Assembly: GCF_014904815.1 (NCBI RefSeq)
Contig: NZ_JACZFR010000001.1
Span: 1-64,000 of the forward strand
DNA from: Microbulbifer taiwanensis
GTDB lineage: Bacteria; Pseudomonadota; Gammaproteobacteria; Pseudomonadales; Cellvibrionaceae
DNA length: 64,000 bases
Reading direction: 5' to 3'
Every line of letters begins with the position of its first letter. Positions within the stretch are counted from its first letter, which is position 1. Shown here piece after piece: positions 35,809 through 45,019 of the stretch. Under the pieces are notes generated by a model that saw only the letters and a program-made list of their open reading frames with translations, was not told the origin of the DNA and did not search any database. Both the position numbers and the translations under genes were made by a program.

Positions 35809-36858
35809 ATGAACTTTTTAGACGGCGCACTCTTCCCTGAAAACCAGGACAAGCTCGTTATCACCGCGGCCCCCTACGGCCCCGAATGGTTCCCGTCCGA
35901 CTACCCGGAAGACATCCCGGTGACCATGGAAGAGCAGATCCAGAAGGCCGTGGACTGCTACGAAGCCGGCGCCGCGGTACTGCACCTGCACGTGCGCGAA
36001 CTGGACGGCAAGGGCTCCAAGCGCCTGGAAAAGTTCAACGAACTGATCGCCGGTGTGCGCGAAGCGGTACCGGAGATGGTGATCCAGGTCGGCGGTTCCA
36101 TCTCCTTCGCGCCCCCGGAAGACGGCGCGGCCGCCAAGTGGCTGCACGACGACACCCGCCACATGCTCGCCGAGTTGGACCCCAAGCCCGATCAGGTCAC
36201 CGTAACGGTCAACACCACCCAGATGAACGTCATCGAGCAGATGGATGTGCGCGACTACGCCGGCACTTCCATGGGCGACGAAACTTACGATGCCTACCGC
36301 GAAATGATCGTGCCATCAGGCCCCGGCTTCATCGAAGAGCACGTCAAGCGCCTGAGCGACGCCGGTATCCAGAGTGCTTTCCAGTTCTACAACATCAACA
36401 GCTACGAGACGGTCGAGCGCCTGATCCGTCGCGGTGTCTACAAGGGCCCGCTGGTGTGCAACTGGGTCGCCATCGGCGGCGGTATGGATCAGCCGCACAT
36501 CTACAGCATGGCCAACTTCCTGCGCGCCATCCCCGACGGCACCATGCTGACCGTGGAGAGCACCATGCTCAACGTGCTGCCGATCAACATGATGGGTATG
36601 GCGATGGGCCTGCACGTGCGCTGCGGTATCGAGGACAACCTCTGGGCCCAGGACCGCTCGCGCAAGGTGACCACCGTTGAGCAGATCCAGCAGCTGGTGC
36701 GCATTGCCAAAGAGTTCGGTCGCCCGGTTGCCAACGGCCCGGAAGCGCGCGAGATCCTCAAGATCGGCATTTTCTACGACACCGTCGAAGAGACTCTGGC
36801 GGCCAACGGCTTCGCGCCGAACCCGAAGGGCGGCATGCAGGGCTTCCTGCAAAAGTAA
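35809..36858 (+). CDS. BKACE (beta-keto acid cleavage, DUF849) family enzyme
   Basis: 349 residues, longer than the usual 270-310 for this family. BKACE enzymes condense a beta-keto acid with acetyl-CoA and release acetoacetate plus a new CoA thioester, using zinc. The signature LHLHVRELDGKGS (His59, His61) provides two zinc ligands, and VITAAPYG near residue 17 and the late VESTMLNVLP segment belong to the active-site barrel. The extended middle (about 105-200) is unusual. It is strongly translated (AGGAAACAGCC before ATG) and sits between the dioxygenase and a transporter, so it should act on the dioxygenase product or a later keto acid. Confidence 0.88.
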   Translation: MNFLDGALFPENQDKLVITAAPYGPEWFPSDYPEDIPVTMEEQIQKAVDCYEAGAAVLHLHVRELDGKGSKRLEKFNELIAGVREAVPEMVIQVGGSISFAPPEDGAAAKWLHDDTRHMLAELDPKPDQVTVTVNTTQMNVIEQMDVRDYAGTSMGDETYDAYREMIVPSGPGFIEEHVKRLSDAGIQSAFQFYNINSYETVERLIRRGVYKGPLVCNWVAIGGGMDQPHIYSMANFLRAIPDGTMLTVESTMLNVLPINMMGMAMGLHVRCGIEDNLWAQDRSRKVTTVEQIQQLVRIAKEFGRPVANGPEAREILKIGIFYDTVEETLAANGFAPNPKGGMQGFLQK

Positions 36859-36873
36859 TGCACCGGTGGTGCC

Positions 36874-36900
36874 GGGCGAGCAGCTGATGCAGGCTCGCCC
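36874..36900 (+). terminator. intra-operon hairpin between BKACE and MFS genes
   Basis: GGGCGAGC and GCTCGCCC are perfect 8-base complements around an 11-base loop. There is no T tract, so it may reduce transcription into the transporter genes or stabilise the upstream message. Confidence 0.5.
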
Positions 36901-36921
36901 AGTCTTCGACGAGGAAGCTCC

Positions 36922-38232
36922 ATGGCCCAATTCCATCACAGCGAAACAGCAGCCAGCGATGTTCCGCGTCGCTATGCCTGGATTGTGTTCGCGCTTACCT
37001 TTGGCCTGCTGATTTCCGACTATATGTCGCGGCAGGTGCTCAATGCCGTGTTTCCAATGCTCAAGGAAGAGTGGGCACTGTCCGACGCCCAGCTGGGCCT
37101 GCTGGCCGGCATAGTCGCGCTGATGGTCGGCCTGCTGACCTTTCCGCTGTCGCTGCTCGCGGACCGCTGGGGGCGTGTGCGCAGCCTGACGCTGATGGCG
37201 ATCCTGTGGAGCCTCGCAACACTTATGTGCGCGCTGTCGGAGAGCTTCGAGCAGATGCTGACCGCGCGCTTCTTCGTCGGCATCGGCGAGGCCGCCTACG
37301 GCAGTGTCGGCATCGCGGTGGTGCTGTCGGTATTTCCGGCACGCCTGCGCGCCACCCTGACCGGTGCCTTTATGGCCGGCGGCATGTTCGGCTCGGTACT
37401 CGGCATGGGTCTCGGCGGCGTCATCGCCACGGCACTGAGCTGGCGCTGGGCCTTCGCCGCCATGGCACTGTTCGGCCTGGCGTTGGCCTTTATCTACCCA
37501 CTGATAGTGCGGGAGGCGAAAATTGCCCCGCGCAAGGCGCGCAGCGATGCCGGGTCGACGCCACCGCTGCGTCGGCGGCTGGCGGGGCTGGTTTCCAGCC
37601 GCTCGGTCGTCTGCGCCTACGTCGGTAGCGGCCTGCAGCTGTTTATCGGCGGCGCCATGATCGCCTGGATACCCAGTTATCTGAACCGCTACTACGATAT
37701 GTCGCCGGACAAGGCGGGTGGCCTCGCCGCCGTGTTTGTCCTGATCAGCGGGGCCGGCATGGTGTTGTGCGGCATATTGAGCGACCGCCTCAGCCAGAAT
37801 TTACCGCAACGCAAATTTGTGCTCGCCTGCGCCTACAGCCTGGCGACCTTCCTGTTGCTGTCACTGGCCTTCCAGCTTCCCGCCGGACTGCCGCAGCTGC
37901 TGCTGATCGGCGCCGGCATGTTTGTCGCCGCGGGCACCTCCGGGCCGGCCGGCGCCATGGTGGCCAACCTCACCCACGCCAGCATCCACGGCACCGCCTT
38001 CGCTACGCTGACGCTGGTCAACAACCTGCTGGGCCTCGCCCCCGGCCCCCTGGTCACCGGTCGTCTCGCCGATGTGCTCGGCCTCAACGGCGCCTTTCAG
38101 CTGATCCCACTGGTGTGTCTGCTGGCCGCACTGGTGTTTTACATGGGCAAGCGCCGCTATCTGCAGGATCTGCAGCGACTGCACGGCTCCGCAGGCGACA
38201 GCGGCAACGCACCAAATGAGGCTCGAGCCTGA
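36922..38232 (+). CDS. MFS transporter
   Basis: 436 residues with about twelve helices. The cytoplasmic loop motif LLADRWGRVRSLTLMAILWS between helices 2 and 3 is the major-facilitator signature, and GIGEAAYGSVGIAVVLSVFP matches the spinster/hexuronate-type branch. It most likely imports the substrate of the cluster across the inner membrane after uptake by the TonB receptor, or exports a product. GAGGAAG lies before the ATG, and the stop overlaps the start of the DsbA-like gene (TGATG). Confidence 0.85.
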   Translation: MAQFHHSETAASDVPRRYAWIVFALTFGLLISDYMSRQVLNAVFPMLKEEWALSDAQLGLLAGIVALMVGLLTFPLSLLADRWGRVRSLTLMAILWSLATLMCALSESFEQMLTARFFVGIGEAAYGSVGIAVVLSVFPARLRATLTGAFMAGGMFGSVLGMGLGGVIATALSWRWAFAAMALFGLALAFIYPLIVREAKIAPRKARSDAGSTPPLRRRLAGLVSSRSVVCAYVGSGLQLFIGGAMIAWIPSYLNRYYDMSPDKAGGLAAVFVLISGAGMVLCGILSDRLSQNLPQRKFVLACAYSLATFLLLSLAFQLPAGLPQLLLIGAGMFVAAGTSGPAGAMVANLTHASIHGTAFATLTLVNNLLGLAPGPLVTGRLADVLGLNGAFQLIPLVCLLAALVFYMGKRRYLQDLQRLHGSAGDSGNAPNEARA

Positions 38233-38903
38233 TGCCTACAATGCGTATCGATATTTACTTTGACCTTATCTGTCCCTGGTGCCTGATCGGCAAGCGCAAC
38301 CTCGAGTCCGCACTGGAGATCCTGGCCAGACAGCATGCGCAAATCCGGCCGGAACTGCACTGGCAGCCGGTGCAGTTGTTGGCAGACATTCCAGGGCAGG
38401 GGCTACCCTTCAACGAATTCTACCAGCGCCGCCTCGGCGGCCCCGAGGCCGTGCGCCTGCGCCAGGCACAGGTGCGGCGAGCAGCCGAGGGTGCCGCTGT
38501 CGAAATCGCCTTCGAGCGTATATCGGTGATGCCCAATACCGCGCGCGCGCATCGCCTGCTCGCGATTGCCGGGCAACAGAATGGTGCGGCGCAGCACGCC
38601 GACCTGCTCGAGCACCTGTTCTGCGCTTATTTCCAGCAGGGAGAGGACATCGGTGATACAGACACGTTGCGGCGCATCGCCCGCGGCGTCGGCCTGGACG
38701 CAAAGGGCATCGAGCGGGCATTGAATTCCGCCGCACCGCTCTCGCGGCGAGAGTCGCAGCGGGCGGCACAGGGTGTGCCCTATTTCGTTTTCGACAACCG
38801 CGGCACCGTCGCCGGTGCGGTGGATGCCGATACGCTGGTCGCGGTAATGCGCAGGACCCTGGCCCTACCCGTCGATGCCGCTTGTGAGGAACTGTCGGCA
38901 TGA
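38232..38903 (+). CDS. DsbA-family (FrnE/HCCA isomerase-like) thioredoxin-fold protein
   Basis: 223 residues without a signal peptide, so cytoplasmic. The active-site CPWC lies at residues 14-17 within YFDLICPWCLIGKRNLE, typical of FrnE-type DsbA-like oxidoreductases, and the cis-Pro region is GVPYFVFD. Family members act as disulfide oxidoreductases or as glutathione-dependent isomerases of aromatic degradation (2-hydroxychromene-2-carboxylate isomerase). The CxxC points to redox rather than isomerase chemistry. It overlaps both neighbours by 1-4 bases, so it is part of the MFS-YeiH unit. Confidence 0.85.
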   Translation: MPTMRIDIYFDLICPWCLIGKRNLESALEILARQHAQIRPELHWQPVQLLADIPGQGLPFNEFYQRRLGGPEAVRLRQAQVRRAAEGAAVEIAFERISVMPNTARAHRLLAIAGQQNGAAQHADLLEHLFCAYFQQGEDIGDTDTLRRIARGVGLDAKGIERALNSAAPLSRRESQRAAQGVPYFVFDNRGTVAGAVDADTLVAVMRRTLALPVDAACEELSA

Positions 38904-39919
38904 CCAGTGTCGCTGTGACCGGCATCGCCGCCATCCGCGAGCGCGGTCGCGCACTGTTTCCCGGAATCGTCGCCAGTGTGATAGTGGCGACGGCGGCAAG
39001 CTTCCTTTCCGAGCATTACGATGCACCGGTCATGCTGTTCGCGCTGCTGCTCGGCATGACAATGAATTTTCTCGCCGCCGACGGGCCCTGCAGGGCCGGT
39101 ATCGAATTCACCGCGCGCCAGGTGCTGCGTATCGGCGTGGCACTGCTCGGCCTGCGCTTCACCTTCGCGCAGATCGCCGCACTGGGTTGGGAGCCGGTGT
39201 TGATCGTAGTGGTGTCGGTGGTGGCCACCATCCTGGTCTCGGTGGCCGCGGCCCGGGCGCTGGGATTCCAGCCGCTGTTTGGCCTGCTTACCGGCGGCGC
39301 CACGGCCATTTGCGGCGCGTCCGCGGCGCTGGCACTGTCCGCGGCCCTGCCGTCGCACCCGGGCAAGGAGCGCGCAACGCTGTTTACCGTGATCGGGGTT
39401 TCGGCGCTCTCCACCATCGCGATGATCGCCTACCCGATGGTCGTGCAGCTGCTCGACCTCAGGCCCGTGGATGCCGGTATCTTCCTCGGCGGCACCATTC
39501 ACGATGTGGCCCAGGTGGTTGGGGCCGGCTACAGCCTGTCGCAGGAAACCGGGGACACGGCCACGGTCGTCAAGCTGATGCGCATCGCCATGCTGCTGCC
39601 GGTCATCGTCTGTGCGGCCATGATCACCCGTGCCCGGGGCGCGGCCGAGGGCGGCGAGCGCCCGCCGCTGTTGCCCTGGTTCGCCGTCGCCTTCGTCGCG
39701 CTCGCCGCCGTCAACAGCACCGGTTGGGTGGCTCCGGGCCTGCAGCAATTGGGCAGCGATCTGTCGAGCTGGTGCCTGGTTGCGGCAATCAGCGCGATCG
39801 GCATGAAGACGCAGCTGAAGGAAGTGACTTCTGTCGGCTTCAGGCCCATTGCCCTGATGATTGGCGAGACAGTTTTTCTCGCCGGCCTGGTGCTGTTGCT
39901 ACTGCGTTTCGCCGGCTGA
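38900..39919 (+). CDS. YeiH family putative sulfate/sulfite exporter (UPF0324)
   Basis: 339 residues with about ten helices. Diagnostic segments are FALLLGMTMNFLAAD, GVALLGLRFTFAQI, LTGGATAICGASAALALSA, FLGGTIHDVAQVVGAGYSLS and IGMKTQLKEVTSVGFRP. YeiH proteins are putative exporters, repeatedly found beside genes that release sulfite or sulfate from organosulfur compounds. The ATGA overlap with the DsbA-like gene shows one transcript. With the TauD-type dioxygenase upstream this supports, but does not prove, desulfonation by the cluster. Confidence 0.88.
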   Translation: MTSVAVTGIAAIRERGRALFPGIVASVIVATAASFLSEHYDAPVMLFALLLGMTMNFLAADGPCRAGIEFTARQVLRIGVALLGLRFTFAQIAALGWEPVLIVVVSVVATILVSVAAARALGFQPLFGLLTGGATAICGASAALALSAALPSHPGKERATLFTVIGVSALSTIAMIAYPMVVQLLDLRPVDAGIFLGGTIHDVAQVVGAGYSLSQETGDTATVVKLMRIAMLLPVIVCAAMITRARGAAEGGERPPLLPWFAVAFVALAAVNSTGWVAPGLQQLGSDLSSWCLVAAISAIGMKTQLKEVTSVGFRPIALMIGETVFLAGLVLLLLRFAG

Positions 39920-40298
39920 TCGACAGGCGTCTTTCAGGCGAAATCCGCAGCCGGTTTCCGCCAGGCAAATCCGCTGCTCTGTTCTCGCTCCGCGATAGCT
40001 CCCTCGCGGTTTTCCACTTCCCTGTACCGGCTATCTGGCCGGTGCGTGCAAGCTCCTGTGTATGAACCGCATTGCGCTGGCAGTTCCCAAATACTGCCTG
40101 TCGTGAATTGAGAAGCGGCTGTCGCTGCAGGATAAGTGCGCGCCGGACCCCTCACCTAAAGTGACATCTCCGCTATTGCGAAAGCCTTGAAAGGGCGCAG
40201 CGTTTGGCGGAGCAAACAGGATAAGCCGGGCAATAAAGATCCGGCGTCTGCACCACAGTGTGTCTGTCCAGTTCGACAGCCAGCAGAGGACAATAATA
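39920..40298. other. 379-base spacer and control region before the TonB receptor gene
   Basis: No gene is supported; the frames here lack ribosome sites and family features. The operator-like direct repeat and CCTAAAGT box at 40099-40162 lie in the middle, and AGAGGA at 40285-40290 is the ribosome site of the receptor gene. A terminator for the preceding operon was not evident. Confidence 0.55.
40099..40162 (+). promoter_or_regulatory. operator-like direct repeat and promoter box of the TonB receptor gene
   Basis: TGTCGTGAA at 40099 and TGTCGCTGCAG at 40120 are 21 bases apart, and CCTAAAGT begins at 40155. The distance from the first repeat to the box equals that in the region before the quinone oxidoreductase gene. 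Between them about two thirds of the 26-base repeat block is also conserved. Confidence 0.65.
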
Positions 40299-42641
40299 AT
40301 GAAGTGCATCAACATCGAATCCGAACTGAGTCTCCGCCCTCTCGCCCGGGCCATCCTTCACTCAATCGGTCTTATTACCATCACCAGCCCGTCAGTCGTC
40401 TTTGCGCAGTCCGACGGGCCCGCGCTCGAGGAAGTAACGGTTACCGCGCAGAAGCGTACCGAAAGCATGCAGGATGTTCCGGTGGCTGTCAGTGCCATCA
40501 CCGGCGATGACCTGGCCAATACCGGCTTCCGCGATGTCAGCGACATTGCTGCACAGGTGCCATCGCTGATCGTCACTACAAACATATCGCCGATCAACGC
40601 CAGCTTCCGTACGCGCCGTATCGGCAACGAGGGCAATATCCCCACCTTCGAACCGGACACCGCACTGATCATCGACGGCGCCTTCCGCTCGCGCTCCGGC
40701 CTGGGTCTCGGCGACCTGGTCGGCGTCAACTCGGTAGAAGTACTGAAAGGCCCGCAGAGTACCCTGTATGGAAAAAATGCCGGTGCCGGTGTGGTCAGCA
40801 TCACCACCGCGGCGCCGCACGATCAGTTCGAGGCGATGGCGGAAGTGAACCTGGGCACCGAGGGCTACCGCCAATTGCGCGGGGACGTGAACTCGCCGCT
40901 GACAGAAAGCCTCAGTGGCCGCATCAGCTTTACCGACACCCAGCGCGATCCATTGATCGACAACCTGGTGGCGGGTGCCGGTGACAGTCTCGATGGCCGG
41001 GCGCTGCGCGGCCAGCTGCTGTACGATTTCAGCGATGATTTCTCGGCGCGCCTGATCGTCGGCGCCGCGCAGCGGAATATGCGCCCAATGATGGCCGATG
41101 TGCACTTCAGCCAGATGCAGCTCGCCATCATCGGCCAGGCGGGTCACACGGTGACCAACAACGACCCCTCCGACCGCATTATCGAGAGCGACGATCACTC
41201 CGACTTCGAGCAGGATTCGGTGGACGGTGTACTGACGCTCGAATACCGGGGCGAGGGTTACACCCTGACCTCGATCAGCGGCTTCGAAGACTACAGTGCG
41301 GACCTCCGCTTCGGCGGCGCCGAGGAGATGCCGCTGCACCTGGTCGAGTTCAACGATCTGCAGGCTGGTCGCTCCCTGTCCCAGGAACTGCGCCTGGCCT
41401 CGGATTCCGATGGCGACTGGGACTGGATGCTCGGGGCCTTTTACTACACCAACGAACTCACCCGCGGCGACGAGCAGCGAGCCGAGTTTGTGCTGGAAGA
41501 GGATATCGGGGCCTACGGCGGTGTCATCGGCAATGCGTTGCTGGGTGTCCCCGCGCCGGTATTCGGTATCGAGGGCGATCGCGGCGACTTTCTCGCCGAG
41601 CAGGACAGCAGCGCCCTGGGTCTCTTCTCGCAGGTCGGCACCCAGCTGAGCGAAGACCTCAAGCTCGATGTGGGCCTGCGCTATTCCCGCGAGGAAAAAT
41701 CCGGCTCCATAGTACAGGGCAACCAGATTGCGGCTCCGGCCTGTGGCTTTAACCTGGTGTGCAGCCTGACCCCGGAAGGGCTCGACTTCGACGAGTCCGA
41801 TACCTGGTCTGCGGTGACCGGCAACGTCAACCTGAGTTACTTCCTGTCCGACGACACCATGGTCTACGCGCTTTACTCGCGTGGCTTCAAGGCCGGCGGT
41901 TACAGCCTGCAGTATGGCCAGTCATCGCTGGAATCCCGTCCCTTCGACCAGGAAGACATCACCAACCTGGAAGCGGGCTGGAAAACCGAATTCTGGAGTC
42001 GCCGCGCCCGTGTCAATGCGGCGCTCTTCCACACCGAGTACAAAGACTTCCAGAATGCGAGCTTCGTCAGCCTGGGCTTCACGGTCAACAACGCCGAAAA
42101 AGTCGTCGTCGACGGTGTCGAAATCGACTCCGAGTGGTTGCTGAGTGAGAAGCTGACCGCCAACGCCAGCCTGGCCTACATCGAGGCGGTCTACGATCGC
42201 TATAGCGGCGGCCAGTGCTATCACGGCCGGACCCCCGACAACGCGCTGGGGCAGTGTGACCTGAGCGGTGAAGTCCTGCCCTTTGCGCCCAAGCTGACCG
42301 GTAATGTCGCGCTGCAATGGGAGCAACCGCTGTTCAGCGGCGATCTCTATGCGCGCCTCGACTATCGCTATACCGGCGCTGCCAACTACAGCTCCGAGCT
42401 GGACCCGCGCCACCAGCAGGATGCCTACGCGGTGGGCAACTTCCGCCTGGGATGGCGCGATGCCAGTTACGACATTTCCGCCTGGGTGCAGAACCTCGCG
42501 GATGAGAGCTACTACACGCAGAAGCTGCCGGCCAACGTCTCTTCCAATGTCGACAAGATCGTGAGCCCGCAGGAGGGTTCCTACCAGGCTTTCACCGGGA
42601 CGCCCCGCACAGCCGGTGTCACTTTCCGCATGAATTTCTAA
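40299..42641 (+). CDS. TonB-dependent outer-membrane receptor
   Basis: ATG 40299 has AGAGGA 8 bases upstream and opens a 780-residue preprotein with a long signal region ending near VVFA-QSDG. The TonB-box-like EEVTVTAQKR is followed by a plug domain (VAVSAITGDDLANTGFRDVS, VEVLKGPQSTLYGKNAGAGVVSI). The beta-barrel runs to a terminal aromatic residue (TFRMNF). This subgroup, common in sphingomonads and marine gammaproteobacteria, imports diverse organic molecules rather than only siderophores. Its promoter shares the cluster operator, so it probably brings the substrate of the cluster across the outer membrane. Confidence 0.92.
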   Translation: MKCINIESELSLRPLARAILHSIGLITITSPSVVFAQSDGPALEEVTVTAQKRTESMQDVPVAVSAITGDDLANTGFRDVSDIAAQVPSLIVTTNISPINASFRTRRIGNEGNIPTFEPDTALIIDGAFRSRSGLGLGDLVGVNSVEVLKGPQSTLYGKNAGAGVVSITTAAPHDQFEAMAEVNLGTEGYRQLRGDVNSPLTESLSGRISFTDTQRDPLIDNLVAGAGDSLDGRALRGQLLYDFSDDFSARLIVGAAQRNMRPMMADVHFSQMQLAIIGQAGHTVTNNDPSDRIIESDDHSDFEQDSVDGVLTLEYRGEGYTLTSISGFEDYSADLRFGGAEEMPLHLVEFNDLQAGRSLSQELRLASDSDGDWDWMLGAFYYTNELTRGDEQRAEFVLEEDIGAYGGVIGNALLGVPAPVFGIEGDRGDFLAEQDSSALGLFSQVGTQLSEDLKLDVGLRYSREEKSGSIVQGNQIAAPACGFNLVCSLTPEGLDFDESDTWSAVTGNVNLSYFLSDDTMVYALYSRGFKAGGYSLQYGQSSLESRPFDQEDITNLEAGWKTEFWSRRARVNAALFHTEYKDFQNASFVSLGFTVNNAEKVVVDGVEIDSEWLLSEKLTANASLAYIEAVYDRYSGGQCYHGRTPDNALGQCDLSGEVLPFAPKLTGNVALQWEQPLFSGDLYARLDYRYTGAANYSSELDPRHQQDAYAVGNFRLGWRDASYDISAWVQNLADESYYTQKLPANVSSNVDKIVSPQEGSYQAFTGTPRTAGVTFRMNF

Positions 42642-42652
42642 TGCGGAATTTT

Positions 42653-42684
42653 GCGGGCGCCCTGGTGCCCGCGTATTAATTTTT
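42653..42684 (+). terminator. terminator after the TonB receptor gene
   Basis: GCGGGC-GCCCTGGT-GCCCGC is followed by GTATTAATTTTT. Directly behind it lies a second perfect stem, CCTGTGGGCT-CCA-AGCCCACAGG (42685-42707), without T tract. Confidence 0.7.
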
Positions 42685-42736
42685 CCTGTGGGCTCCAAGC
42701 CCACAGGGTCGATGACAAACGTCAGAGGTAAATACT

Positions 42737-44368
<1,632 letters not shown>

Positions 44369-44397
44369 TGGTCCGTTGAATTTGCAGAGGTAGCAAA

Positions 44398-44961
44398 ATG
44401 GCCAATAGTGAAAACCCGACCGTCCTGATCGTTCCAGGGCTGCGCGACCATGTCGCCGAGCACTGGCAGACGCTGCTGGCCGAGCGGCTCAGCAAGGTGC
44501 ATACGGTGCCGCCGCTGGAAGTGGACAGGCTCAGCTGTGCGGCGCGGGTCGAAGCGCTGCAGTGCGCACTGGATGCCATCGACGGGCCGGTCATCCTGGT
44601 GGCACACAGCGCCGGTGTCATGATGGTGGCGCACTGGGCGCAGAGATACAGTCGCCCGATCGTGGGCGCGCTATTGGCAGCCCCCGCCGATGTGGAATCA
44701 CCCTTTCCCGAGGGCTACCCAGGCACGGCGGTGCTGGAAGAGAACGGCTGGCTGCCGATCCCGCGCCGGCCACTGCCGTTCCCGAGTATCGTCGCCGCCA
44801 GCAGCAACGACCCCCTGGGGGATTTCGAGCGCGTGGCGCAGATGGCTCGGGACTGGGGCAGTGTGCTGGTCAACGAAGGGCAGGTCGGCCACCTGAATCC
44901 CGCCTCGGGCTACGGCGAGTGGCCGCGGGCCATGGAGCTGATTACCCAGCTGGCGGAGTGA
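44398..44961 (+). CDS. RBBP9/YdeN-type serine hydrolase
   Basis: 187 residues, the normal size of this compact alpha/beta hydrolase family. The start [20 protein letters not shown], the nucleophile elbow AHSAG with Ser71, the acid residue in [12 protein letters not shown] and the histidine in [13 protein letters not shown] are all in place. The family contains esterases and amidases with small substrates. It lies directly behind the acyl-CoA ligase gene and should be co-transcribed, perhaps releasing the acid that the ligase activates; this is inference. Confidence 0.88.
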   Translation: MANSENPTVLIVPGLRDHVAEHWQTLLAERLSKVHTVPPLEVDRLSCAARVEALQCALDAIDGPVILVAHSAGVMMVAHWAQRYSRPIVGALLAAPADVESPFPEGYPGTAVLEENGWLPIPRRPLPFPSIVAASSNDPLGDFERVAQMARDWGSVLVNEGQVGHLNPASGYGEWPRAMELITQLAE

Positions 44962-45019
44962 ATAATTCGCTTTCATTTGCGGCGCCCTGCGCGGGCGCCG
45001 ATTCAGGCAGTTTGCGGAA

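Noticed and set aside
38232-38903. 2-hydroxychromene-2-carboxylate isomerase as evidence for naphthalene-type degradation
   Set aside because: The CPWC active site fits FrnE-type oxidoreductases, and no ring-hydroxylating or ring-cleavage dioxygenase of the naphthalene type is in the cluster.
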